From: Kordia periserrulae
Lineage (GTDB): Bacteria > Bacteroidota > Bacteroidia > Flavobacteriales > Flavobacteriaceae
Length of the DNA stretch: 64,000 nt
Direction: 5' to 3'
NCBI RefSeq assembly: GCF_003054265.1
Contig: NZ_QBKT01000001.1
Span: 682,001-746,000, forward strand
Part shown: piece after piece, positions 51,628-62,200 of the stretch
Layout: every line of letters starts with the position of its first letter
Numbering within the stretch: the first letter of the stretch is position 1
Notes under the pieces: generated by a model
Database searches by the model: none
What the model saw: the letters and a program-made list of their open reading frames with translations, nothing else
What the model was told of the DNA's origin: nothing
Translations under genes and position numbers: made by a program

Positions 51628-54600
51628 ATGAGTCCATTTAATCAACATACCGCATTACTGTCACTAGAGAACGCTTTGGTGCCAAATTCGCGTTTGGTTG
51701 ATAGCAGAACCGAAATGGACAATCTACGCTTACTGGTTGACTTTGCCTCATTATTTAATTTTTACGATCAAAACAATAAAATCAACGGAACTTGGTCACC
51801 ATTTTTACTGAAAGATCCTGTTTTTTTAGTGGCTTCTATTGCCAAAACAACGTTTCAAAAAGCCTATTCATTGTTTATCAATACGTGTTTGCAATTGGAA
51901 AAAGCCTTGCAAACCGATGTGAATACGTCGTTTATTTCCAACGGATTCAATCAATTGTTCAATCAGCTTACCTATGTGTTTCGCACGATTGAGCGCTGGA
52001 CGTATTATATGCAGCAATCGGACATGACATACAATTTAAAAACCTATGTCATTCAGCAAGTAAAAGAAAAACAAAGTGCCTTGCTTTGGGCAGTTTTGGC
52101 ATTGCAAACCGATTTGAATCTCAACAAGATAATTCCAAATATGGCACCTGTTGACACGTATCTTTATAAAGATTACGACCAAAAAATTTGGAAAGACAGC
52201 AAAGGAAAAGAACCGTATTGGAAATTGTTGAACTTACAATTTTCGCCTGAACATGATGTTGTGTATTATTTCTTTAAGGATGTTATCATCCTCGTAAAAG
52301 AGCTTTGGACTGTATTAAAAGAGCCTTTTTCAAAAATTACAGAAGCTGTTTTTTCGCTTATCAAAAAAGTATTTACAGCACTTGTAAGCACGTTGAAAAT
52401 TATGTTTGAAAAAGCAACTACGATTTTTGAAAAAGTTGTGAAGCTAGTTGATGAAGTCTTCGCATTTTTGGATAATATCATTCAAAAAATAATCCATTCG
52501 CTCAAAGAAAAGTTGCAAAATTTCAAAGCTTCTAGTCAAGAAACGGACACAATTTCAACGCTTGTTTCCAATCTTCAAACCGTACAAAATTCTTTAAAGA
52601 ATGAAACAGACAGCGTATCGTTCGAAAACATTCAAACCGTTATACAAAAGATAGAAGCATTGGTCACAAAAGTTGCCGCATTTGTCTTAAAATTTGGAAA
52701 ATGGTTTTTTGAAATTGTTGTAGAACTTGTGGAAATTATCGCAAATACGATTGCTGATACTGTAAAAGAAATTTATAAACTTCTCAAAGAAATCATTCAA
52801 ACTATTAGCACCAAACAAGTGCGTCTTGATATTTTTAATGGCTTGAAAGGAACTGGAAAATCGCTGTTTACCTTTTACAGCAAATGTATCTCCTATGCGG
52901 GAACAGAATTGAAAACCTTACAAGAAGTGCCAGGACATTTTCCAGATACGATTTTATTGCGAACGTTTACCAATTTGATGAAAATTTACCAGAAGCAATT
53001 CAATTCGTTAGCTGAAAAGCATTTACATTTTTACTACCACGACATTTTAAAACAAACACCCAATAGTGTATCACCTGATTCGGTTTTTGCATGTAGCAAT
53101 TTGGCAAAAAAAACAGCGACGTATCAATTAAACGAAAACACGATTTTCCTTGCGGGAACGGACGCCAATAAACAACCGATTTTATTTGAAACTACAAATA
53201 AAACTTCGTTAAATCCTGCAAAAATTGTGAATTCGTATGTGCTTTCACAACCAACAATTGCAGATAATACACAGCTTTATTTGGAAAAATTAGCGCCTGT
53301 CAATGTGGTTGCGAAAAACGAAGCTGGCGCGATTGCTTCGTGGAAAACGTTTGGTTCTTCCCTAACGCCACAAGGAACTCCACAAGAGTTGGCAATGACC
53401 TTTGGCTCGCCAATGTTTTATATGACAGAAGCAAAAAAACGAACTATTACGTTGAGTTTTACATTTTCAAATTGTGAAGAAATAAATTTTTCACAACCTG
53501 ATTTTACGTTGTATCTCAGCACTAAAAAAGACTGGTTTAAAGTTCCTGTTCCTACCAATACTAGTGATGTTATTGTGGCAAATCAAATTCAGATTACATT
53601 GCAACCTACCGATCCTATCATAGAAGCATTTACTAAAAATCCTGACGGTTATTCCTGTGAATGGCCATTGCTGAAAATTGTATTTCCAAATTATGATTCG
53701 ACCTACGCATCTCTAGAAATTTCAACCTTAGACATTACCGTACATTCAGAAGAATTACAAAATTTCCAATTGTATAACGATTTTGGACAGCTAAACCCGA
53801 AAAAACCATTTCAGTTGCTCGGCGGCGCGCCAAAAGTGAACGAAAGTTTTATGATTGGAAATGCAGAAATTTTTAGCAAACCCTTACAAAATGTCAACAT
53901 ACAACTGACATGGAATCCGTTTGCGCCTAATTTCAATTTTGCGGATTATTACAAAGAATACAACGATTATTTAAAAGATAAATATTCAGGAGAACCGCTA
54001 GATGTTGAAGCGTTACTCAAAAAATTAAAGGCTATCGAAACCCCGCAAGATAACTTTATCACAACCATTATAAACAAAGAAAATACACTTTTTACTAGTT
54101 TAAAAAAAGCAGGAGTTAGCGTTTCCGATGCTACAAATTTAATTACTACAAATATTACTGAAATTACATCTGAAGTAAGCGCACAAACAAAAACGCTCAA
54201 CAAATCATCGAGTACTTTTCATACGCTAGTGACTGAAATTATTACAGACAACACGAACATGGAACGTTCAATTACAAGTGAATTGAACACGCTGAAAAAT
54301 ACGATTACTACTGCTAAGAAAATTGACGCTGCCACAGTAGATGCAACAGCACAAAGTATTACCAATAAAATTAACAGCACGAAAAATTCAGTAGACGAAC
54401 GTCTTTTAGAAAAAGAAAATTCCTTGCTTTCTTCGATGAATTCCCAAAAGAAATCATTGTTTCAAAAATTCACGTCACTTTTCAAAAAACATAAAAACAC
54501 TCCACTATTAGAAATAGATACTTTTCAGTTTTCAAACAACTCATTTTTTATCAATTTTCAACAACTAAAAAATGGCGTTTGGACGACTATCGAAACTGCC

Positions 54601-56334
54601 ATTACAAAGAAAAACCAAGAAGGAGAAGCTGTTACAAAAGAAATAACTTCTGTGCCACTTTTTTCTGTGACAGATTCCAAATTAGCTCCGACGAAAGAAT
54701 TACAGTTTTTAGAACTGAATACTAATCCAACAGCAGTAGACGCAACGTTACAAAAAGTACCATTGCAATTAACAGAAACTACCGCGACTGGTTTTATAAA
54801 AATGAAATTATTTGTTCCAAACTACGGTTTTGGCACAGATTTATACCCAAAAGTAGTCGCAGCAATTGCATTGTACAATGCTCAAATTATCGCTGAAAAA
54901 ATAAAAGATTCTGATGACAAACAAACGCTCGTTGCACCACCAAATATCCCTTTTGTACCAACGGTAAGTGCCTTTACAGGAAGTTATACCGCACAGGTGA
55001 GTTACGATTTTTCAAAAGCAACACAAGACTATCCGCTGCAATGTTTTTACAATACGCCTTTTGCGAATTTTAAGGTGTTTGATACGAATTTGGATGAAAA
55101 TATCCTTGCAGAAAATACAACGATTGGGGTTTCTCCAAAACGTGATGCTTCAGGCAAAATCATTCCATTAAAAACCTTGCCTTTTTTACCGACAATCGCG
55201 TACAAAGGAGCGCTATTTTTAGAATTGCAAGATGTGATTGCTCCTGCAAAAGTGAGTTTTTATGTTGAACTGGCACGCGCATACACGGAACAAAAACTAA
55301 CTCCAAACACAGTATCCTATTCGTATCTCAGTACAGATGGCTGGAAACTATTGACATCGATTGAAGATGGCACCAATAATTTTACCTGCTCAGGAATCAT
55401 CACGATAGCTATTCCTAGCGATATTACGACAAACCACGACACATTTTCTGGAACAAACTACTGGATTTCAATTGCCACGAATGACAATTTGGACAGTTTC
55501 CCTGAAACTTCTTTTTTAAACACCAACGGATTTACATTACAACGCATTCTTGCTGAAAAAGATTTCTCTACAAAAACACCTCAAATTGCAGCCAATACGA
55601 TTACGAGTCCACAAACTGCCATTCCTGCAATTGCAGCAACGATGCAGCCTTTTGCTTCCTTTGATGGAAAAGCGGCAGAAACCAATATGCAGATGAATTC
55701 GCGTGTAAGTACACGACTCAAAACGAAAGATCGATTGGTCACTTTTGAAGATTTTTTTAATGCGATTCGACTCGAATTTCCGTCTGTATATTATTCAAAA
55801 ACGGTGTATAACAAAAGTGAGAAACAAGCATATACCTATGTTGTAAAACGAGTAGCAGATGTCACGGATACGAATGCGTTTGAACCATTGTTAAGCGAAT
55901 GCAAAGAATTGAAAATTCAGGAATATATTACTGATAGAACATCGCCTTTTGTAACGGTTTCTGTTTCAAATTTTGAGTTGAAGTATGTGAAAATTACAGC
56001 GACGATTCAAGTACAGCCTGAAGAAGATGTGACGACGGTTGCAAAAGATGTCAACAACGGAATCAATTTGTTTTTAGCGCCTTGGATAACCAGCGCGCAA
56101 TCGCAAATCATCATTGATCAAGGATTGAATACGGCGCAATTGGCAACATTCATCAACAGTTATGCAACTGTGTTAGACGTGAACGATATTTCGTTTCAAA
56201 TTGGTACCAAAGATTTTTCAACAGGAGAAATTACCTATGGAGACGCCATGCAAGAAGTCGCTGCAACTGACGGAATTGTATTGGTTCCCTCATTAAATAA
56301 CACCACAAAAAATAGCACAATCACATACCAATAA
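51628..56334 (+). CDS. large baseplate protein, gpJ/gp47-type (Pvc11-like)
   Basis: In this 1568-residue protein the C-terminal part (about 1290-1560) has the baseplate J pattern: 'RVSTRLKTKDRLVTFEDFFNAIRLEFPSVYYSKTV' in parts, 'VSNFELKYVKITATIQV' and 'ILDVNDISFQIG'-type text (here 'VLDVNDISFQIG'). The N-terminal half holds long amphipathic helices (about 215-390, 'FSLIKKVFTALVSTLKIMFE'). A Thr/Ser/Lys-rich coiled-coil insert lies at about 775-955. The protein is larger than I expect for this family, and the two helical regions account for much of it. Its stop overlaps the next start (TAATG). Confidence 0.9.
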   Translation: MSPFNQHTALLSLENALVPNSRLVDSRTEMDNLRLLVDFASLFNFYDQNNKINGTWSPFLLKDPVFLVASIAKTTFQKAYSLFINTCLQLEKALQTDVNTSFISNGFNQLFNQLTYVFRTIERWTYYMQQSDMTYNLKTYVIQQVKEKQSALLWAVLALQTDLNLNKIIPNMAPVDTYLYKDYDQKIWKDSKGKEPYWKLLNLQFSPEHDVVYYFFKDVIILVKELWTVLKEPFSKITEAVFSLIKKVFTALVSTLKIMFEKATTIFEKVVKLVDEVFAFLDNIIQKIIHSLKEKLQNFKASSQETDTISTLVSNLQTVQNSLKNETDSVSFENIQTVIQKIEALVTKVAAFVLKFGKWFFEIVVELVEIIANTIADTVKEIYKLLKEIIQTISTKQVRLDIFNGLKGTGKSLFTFYSKCISYAGTELKTLQEVPGHFPDTILLRTFTNLMKIYQKQFNSLAEKHLHFYYHDILKQTPNSVSPDSVFACSNLAKKTATYQLNENTIFLAGTDANKQPILFETTNKTSLNPAKIVNSYVLSQPTIADNTQLYLEKLAPVNVVAKNEAGAIASWKTFGSSLTPQGTPQELAMTFGSPMFYMTEAKKRTITLSFTFSNCEEINFSQPDFTLYLSTKKDWFKVPVPTNTSDVIVANQIQITLQPTDPIIEAFTKNPDGYSCEWPLLKIVFPNYDSTYASLEISTLDITVHSEELQNFQLYNDFGQLNPKKPFQLLGGAPKVNESFMIGNAEIFSKPLQNVNIQLTWNPFAPNFNFADYYKEYNDYLKDKYSGEPLDVEALLKKLKAIETPQDNFITTIINKENTLFTSLKKAGVSVSDATNLITTNITEITSEVSAQTKTLNKSSSTFHTLVTEIITDNTNMERSITSELNTLKNTITTAKKIDAATVDATAQSITNKINSTKNSVDERLLEKENSLLSSMNSQKKSLFQKFTSLFKKHKNTPLLEIDTFQFSNNSFFINFQQLKNGVWTTIETAITKKNQEGEAVTKEITSVPLFSVTDSKLAPTKELQFLELNTNPTAVDATLQKVPLQLTETTATGFIKMKLFVPNYGFGTDLYPKVVAAIALYNAQIIAEKIKDSDDKQTLVAPPNIPFVPTVSAFTGSYTAQVSYDFSKATQDYPLQCFYNTPFANFKVFDTNLDENILAENTTIGVSPKRDASGKIIPLKTLPFLPTIAYKGALFLELQDVIAPAKVSFYVELARAYTEQKLTPNTVSYSYLSTDGWKLLTSIEDGTNNFTCSGIITIAIPSDITTNHDTFSGTNYWISIATNDNLDSFPETSFLNTNGFTLQRILAEKDFSTKTPQIAANTITSPQTAIPAIAATMQPFASFDGKAAETNMQMNSRVSTRLKTKDRLVTFEDFFNAIRLEFPSVYYSKTVYNKSEKQAYTYVVKRVADVTDTNAFEPLLSECKELKIQEYITDRTSPFVTVSVSNFELKYVKITATIQVQPEEDVTTVAKDVNNGINLFLAPWITSAQSQIIIDQGLNTAQLATFINSYATVLDVNDISFQIGTKDFSTGEITYGDAMQEVAATDGIVLVPSLNNTTKNSTITYQ

Positions 56335-59201
56335 TGACGCAAGAAAACTACATAAAAGATACACAACTTCCTTTAGAGCTCGATTTTAAAGCGCTAAAGG
56401 CCGCTGGTCTTGCGTACATTCAAAAGCATAGCAGTCAGGAATGGACCAACTTGAATCCGAGCGATCCTGGCGTGACCATTTTGGAGCAATTGTGCTATGC
56501 GTTTACCGAATTGGGCTATTGTGCGAACTTTTCTATCAAAGATATTTTGACCGATAAAAACGGTAACTTAATTGTTAACGACCAGTTTTTCCTTCCGCAA
56601 AATATCTTAACAATAACACCGATTACCATTGATGATTACACCAAATTCATCATTGACCAAGTTCCTAGTGTTAAAAATGTAATTATTACAACGGTTACTT
56701 GTGCAACTCCTTTTGTAAGTCGTTTGTATAAAGTGTATCTGTTATTAGATTCGAATGAAACGGATACGCTCACAGACATTACCGAATTCAATACCGAAAA
56801 AGAAAACGAAACATTCTACTTGTTGAATAGTTGTAGAAATGTGGGCGAATTGTTTTTGAAACCTAGTGTGTTCAAACCAAAACAATACACCATCAAAGGA
56901 AAATTGGTGCTCGAATCTGATGCAGATTTTGATACGGTGTTATCGCAAATTATTCAAAACATCAACGCGTATATTTTTCCAGAGGTGACACAAACTGGTT
57001 ATGACAAACTGAAAGAAGAAGGCGTTGCGACCAACGATATTTTTAACGGTCCTACTTTAGATAATGGCTGGATTACTTCTGAAAGTATTCAACCTAAAAA
57101 AGACAGCATTCAGCCTTTTGAAATCACCAAATTGATTCAGGAAGTGCAAGGCGTACAATCCATTTCGGGCGTTTCGCTTTGGCTTGATGGTGCAGCAGTA
57201 CAAACTGCCCACTGTAACACTGACGAAATTTTAATATTTAGTTTTTTACAAGCAACTACACCAGCAACGATTTCAAATTTTGAAATCAGTACACAAGGAA
57301 AAAGTTTAAACTCCGCCGTAAACTTGTCTTTAATAGACGAATTAGCAATGATGCAACAGGAAAACTCGCAAGTCAATGAAGTGGCTGCGGTACAAATGGC
57401 GCCTAAAGTTCCAACGGGAAAATATAGAGATATTGCGAGTTATTATTCTATTCAAAACACCTTTCCAGAAGCATTTGCTGTAGGTTTAAATGCTACCAAC
57501 GATTCCACGCCTGCCTATCAAATAGCACAATCGCGACAGCTAAAAGGCTATTTAAGTTTGTTTGACCAAGTGTTGAGCAATCAGTTTGCGCAATTGGCAA
57601 ATATTGATAAATTATTTTCCTTTAAAAACGCAATTACGGGCGCTACTGCAGATTTGGAACAGTATAACAACATCAGAACACCAGAAGAAAAAGCACATCC
57701 AACGTATCCTGCGCCGTTTGAAGTATTTTCACCAACGTATTTTTACCAATCGTTGTATAAAAGTGTACCGAATGTGTCTCCGCTGTTGCGAGATAATGAC
57801 ATTTTCGATTTTGGTCCAACTTCTGAATCGGATGTGATGTTGGCGCATAGAAGTTGGTTGGCATATCAAGATAATCCGTACAACTCGTACATGTATGGTT
57901 TGTTGCTTTTTAATGAAAACGACGATGTCAATTTACAACGCAGAAACGACTTGTTAGACCATTTATTAGCACGTCATGGAGAATCGCCTGCAATCATTGA
58001 TACGTTGATTTACGGTACGGTATATTCAGGTGATTATTTGAAAGATCGTGTCATTATTAAAAGCATCTATCTGCAAAACTTGGAACTACTATCGTACAAT
58101 CGCACCAAGGCGTACAACGTTATCGGCGCGCAATTGTTGAACGATTTTGTATTGACCATTACGCCGCAATTCATCAAACAACTCAAAAGTACAACGGCAA
58201 CAGAGTTCGCTCAAGAAATCCAAACGCAATTGACAACTACGCTAGAAGAAACGCAAGCGCAAAGAGCAACGGCGATTGCCAAAGCACATACGCTACAAAT
58301 TAGCTACGATATTGCTGCAAAAAGTTATAAAAACGAAGGTATTTTTAATATAAATCGTATCACGAAAGAAGAAAAAATATCGCAGCAAGACACATTAAAT
58401 TATACCACTATTTCCCTAAAATTAAGCATGTTGTTAACGCTGCAGCCGTTTTGCATCAACTTTATTCAAGAGGCATTTCATCAAGATGTAAGCGAAATTG
58501 ACCAAACTGAACTTTCAAAAATTTTGGAAGAGGTTGAAATGACCTTGTGGCTATTATCGCAGCGAAAAGGCATGATTGCATTGGAAACCGCTGTGCTATT
58601 ACAATCGGCAAATTATCAAGTGTACTTTAAAGATAGTTCAGAAAACATAGTTTATTATCGCTTAAATACGATATTAAATTACGAAGAATACACTGAACTC
58701 GCGACTTCGCTAGATGCTATCGGAACACAAGACATTTCTAGCTATTTAACAAGTATCAATCCAACCTATACACTTACAGAAACACAGAATACGCAAGTTG
58801 AAAATACCAGTTTTATAACTATTGACACCACAAAATACGCGTGGACAGCCAGTGTAGCATCTAACGATACCGAAGAGATATTTGTCACAAATCCGTTATT
58901 TGAAAACACCTTGCTTTGGGTATTTCCAAACTACCTTCCAGAAATTGTAACGACAGATTGGCAACATCGTCTCTCCTACTTTACGGAAACACAATTGCCT
59001 CTGCATATTTCAGCAGGTTCCTTCTATGCAACTGCGGACGATTTAAAAACGTTCATTCCTCAGTATGTACGTTGGTTTAATGCGAATATTTACAATACGT
59101 CCACTCAAAGTTATGATATCACAACGGCAGCAACTAGTGCTTCCGAAATCATCTTAACGCTTTCACAACTATCACAAAACATAACAGCCACACATGCATA
59201 G
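56334..59201 (+). CDS. baseplate wedge protein (Pvc12-like)
   Basis: This 955-residue protein begins with a domain typical of the Pvc12 group: 'LELDFKALKAAGLAYIQKHSSQEWTNLNPSDPGVTILEQLCYAFTELGYCANF' in parts, which is the repeated gp6/gp7-type wedge module. Its middle has 'QIAQSRQLKGYLSLFDQVLSNQFAQLANIDKLF' and a long helical region. It pairs with the preceding protein to build the baseplate ring. Start is one base inside the preceding stop codon; the end overlaps the tape-measure gene by eight bases. Confidence 0.9.
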   Translation: MTQENYIKDTQLPLELDFKALKAAGLAYIQKHSSQEWTNLNPSDPGVTILEQLCYAFTELGYCANFSIKDILTDKNGNLIVNDQFFLPQNILTITPITIDDYTKFIIDQVPSVKNVIITTVTCATPFVSRLYKVYLLLDSNETDTLTDITEFNTEKENETFYLLNSCRNVGELFLKPSVFKPKQYTIKGKLVLESDADFDTVLSQIIQNINAYIFPEVTQTGYDKLKEEGVATNDIFNGPTLDNGWITSESIQPKKDSIQPFEITKLIQEVQGVQSISGVSLWLDGAAVQTAHCNTDEILIFSFLQATTPATISNFEISTQGKSLNSAVNLSLIDELAMMQQENSQVNEVAAVQMAPKVPTGKYRDIASYYSIQNTFPEAFAVGLNATNDSTPAYQIAQSRQLKGYLSLFDQVLSNQFAQLANIDKLFSFKNAITGATADLEQYNNIRTPEEKAHPTYPAPFEVFSPTYFYQSLYKSVPNVSPLLRDNDIFDFGPTSESDVMLAHRSWLAYQDNPYNSYMYGLLLFNENDDVNLQRRNDLLDHLLARHGESPAIIDTLIYGTVYSGDYLKDRVIIKSIYLQNLELLSYNRTKAYNVIGAQLLNDFVLTITPQFIKQLKSTTATEFAQEIQTQLTTTLEETQAQRATAIAKAHTLQISYDIAAKSYKNEGIFNINRITKEEKISQQDTLNYTTISLKLSMLLTLQPFCINFIQEAFHQDVSEIDQTELSKILEEVEMTLWLLSQRKGMIALETAVLLQSANYQVYFKDSSENIVYYRLNTILNYEEYTELATSLDAIGTQDISSYLTSINPTYTLTETQNTQVENTSFITIDTTKYAWTASVASNDTEEIFVTNPLFENTLLWVFPNYLPEIVTTDWQHRLSYFTETQLPLHISAGSFYATADDLKTFIPQYVRWFNANIYNTSTQSYDITTAATSASEIILTLSQLSQNITATHA

Positions 59202-62200
59202 TCAAGAAGCACATATCGTCACGCGTTGCCAATGGAATACTGCTTTCGATTCCAAACAGTTGGCGCATCAATTGCAGACAGATATCAGTTCGTGGAGCGC
59301 TTATAAAATGAAGCGCGTGATGGATAGCGTTTTTGACAGTATTTGTCCAAAAGGGCAAACACTCAAAATACGGAAACTTGCGGTGGATTTGGGCGCAATT
59401 ACCTATGAAAATCTGTTGAGCGAATTGCCATTACGTTTGGAAGAAGCCTTGCGAAATGCATTGTACGACCTGATTTTATATCCGAAAAATGGCGACAAAA
59501 CCTTGGAAATAATTCACGAAGATGTGGCTCAAATTAGTGTGTTGCGCGATTTTCTTTTGCAAGGAATGTTACCATGGAATTATCAAGAAAGTTACGGAAC
59601 TGCGGTTCAAATTATGGATTCGCAATTACATCACAATCGCTTGGATGTAATCCAGATGATTCAAGAAATTGGTACGGCGAGCAACGTTCGCAAACGCATT
59701 GCTTGGCAATTTCCGGATGCACTTTTGAAAAAAATTATCGTTGGATTAGAGCCTAACAATCATCAACAAATCATTGATTTTTCGGATGAATTTGTAAAAG
59801 TTCAGGAAAAGGAAACTATTGTGCAAACTAGCACCAATGATCTCAAAAAGAATATTTGGCTATGGATTCTGAACTACTTATTCACTGAAAGAGGCACCAT
59901 TTTTAATCGCATCGCGTTTGTGCGAAGTACGGTGACGCAAATGGCGAGTCATTTCAATATTTCGTATGATGCGATGATTGAACTGATTGAAAATGCCATT
60001 GAACGCACCAATGAATATTCACAAGTAGACAAAGGCTTTATCGCAATTTTAAAATTATTATCTGAGGAAGTCAAAAACACTTCTTTTTCTCGTATCAAAA
60101 CTAAAAAACAAGAAGAAAATTATTGGTCGAAAGTGGAAACGTATTTTTATAACGCTTCCGCGAGAACTACGCATGTTGCGAAAAATGAGTTTAACGAATT
60201 GGTCATTAATTTGTCAAAACTTGATGCGAAACGTTTTCAAAACATCATCTTGAAAATAGAGCAAAAACAGACGATTTGGAAAAACATTGTAAAAGACTTA
60301 ATTCCTGCGGCGGTTGAAAATCTATTTTTAGCGCTGTCGCCTTCGGAATCGAAAAATGTATTGCAGCAAATTTCGTTTTTGTCCAAACTTCCACAAACAA
60401 CAAAAGTTCACATTGACACACTCGATTTGTATACGCTCGGAATTGACTTTTGCATCACGCATCAACATGCATCTGTTGGTAAAACAGCATTCCTCGATTT
60501 TGTCATTGAAAAATTAGTCCGACAAAAACAACAAAAGAAACTTGTTTTATTGGAGCATTTCATAAGTGGAAATAGCTCGCAAGAACAGAAAAGAGTGAGT
60601 TTTCTTCCTTTGTTTCAAGAATTACATTCACTCTATCAAAAAGAAATTAGCAATACCAAAAAGTACACTTCTGAATCCGTTTTGCAACAGGTACTATTTC
60701 GTTACGCAACCGAGTTACAACGCAGAAATTACGCAACAGCAGCATTCCAATCCGTTGAAAAAACACTTCAAAAATGGATGACAGCTTCGCCTGAAAAATT
60801 TTGGAATGCAGCACAGCAACTGGAAAAAACATCAACATTGACCAAGCATATTTCGGCGCTGGTAGCATCTTTTGGAACAGCACGATTTGTAAAAGCAAGT
60901 TCGCCAAACATCTATGCGTTGGTTGTAAAAATTCAGCAAGTTTTGGAGTTTTTAATTTCCAAACATCCAAAACAAGCAAGCGCATTCAGAACGATTAAAA
61001 ACGAATTGTTTTCACAGAGTTTTCAAGTCGTTTGGGAATTTCCAAAAGCAAGTGAAGCCGAATTTTTCACAAAACTTTTGCAACAATTAGCGCAAAAAAA
61101 TCTTCGAAGTGTTTCCCAAAAAGAAATCCTCGAAGCATTGAATTTATTGATAAAAACTCCAAAAATCAGAACACTTTCATGGTCAAATCGTGAGTTTGTT
61201 TCCATTCAAAAGCAGTACGGTGTACAGAAAATACAAACACCTTTAGAAGCGATTCTGAACTACACAAGTCAATCGAATCAGCAAATAAAAGTTGCAAAGA
61301 AACTTTCAACATTGGTCCGTCAAAAACAGACGACTACACACGAATTCAAAGAGAACGAAAACACGTTAATTTCCTATCTTTTAACAAGTGATTCACACCT
61401 CAAAACACGTTTGATTGCGAAGTTTTCAAAGAAGATTCTCGCTACAAAAACTACATTTAGTGAAACAAGAATTAAAGCACTGTTACACGAACTTTTTTGG
61501 CAAGTGTTGGCGCGTTATGAAAACTATCGCGGTGATGTTCAAAAATTTAGTGCTTTCTATAAAAAAACAGTATTTCAAACATTTCCTGAATTGGAAAAAC
61601 ATGCTACAAAAACAGCTTTTTTCAATGAAAATATTCATGAAAATCGAAGCTTACAAATGCCGTATCAAATCTCGGTAGCGAAATTGTTTGAAGCAATTCG
61701 TATCAATTTGGAAACAGCAACGCCACAATTTGAAATCGCGCAAAAAACCTATGATTTTACTACCATTTACAAACTTGGTTTGGAAACCTCGCCTGCGCAA
61801 ATGCGTGCGATACTGCGAGAAATAAACATCACCAAAAAACAGCGTGCATTTTTAAAGGAGCATGTTTCTTTTGAACTTTTTGTAGCATGTTTTGCAAACG
61901 ATGTTTCTGGAAAAGACAGAGACGCTTTTAAAGCCATTTATACCTTATTTCATCTTGCGAAGCAACTTGGAAATGCGCAAATTATCAATACATTACAAAC
62001 TACTTTTTGGAAACAAACCATTACGTTATTACAACAAAAACAAGCGGCGAAAGAAACCATCAAAATACTAGTAGACAGTACTTTTGAAGCACTTTCTAGC
62101 ATCGCTACTTTAGATCAAATCACTATTGTAAAACACATACAAAATAATCACATCGCAATTCCTGAATTGCTCAGAATTGTGCTAGTGGAACGTCATCAAA

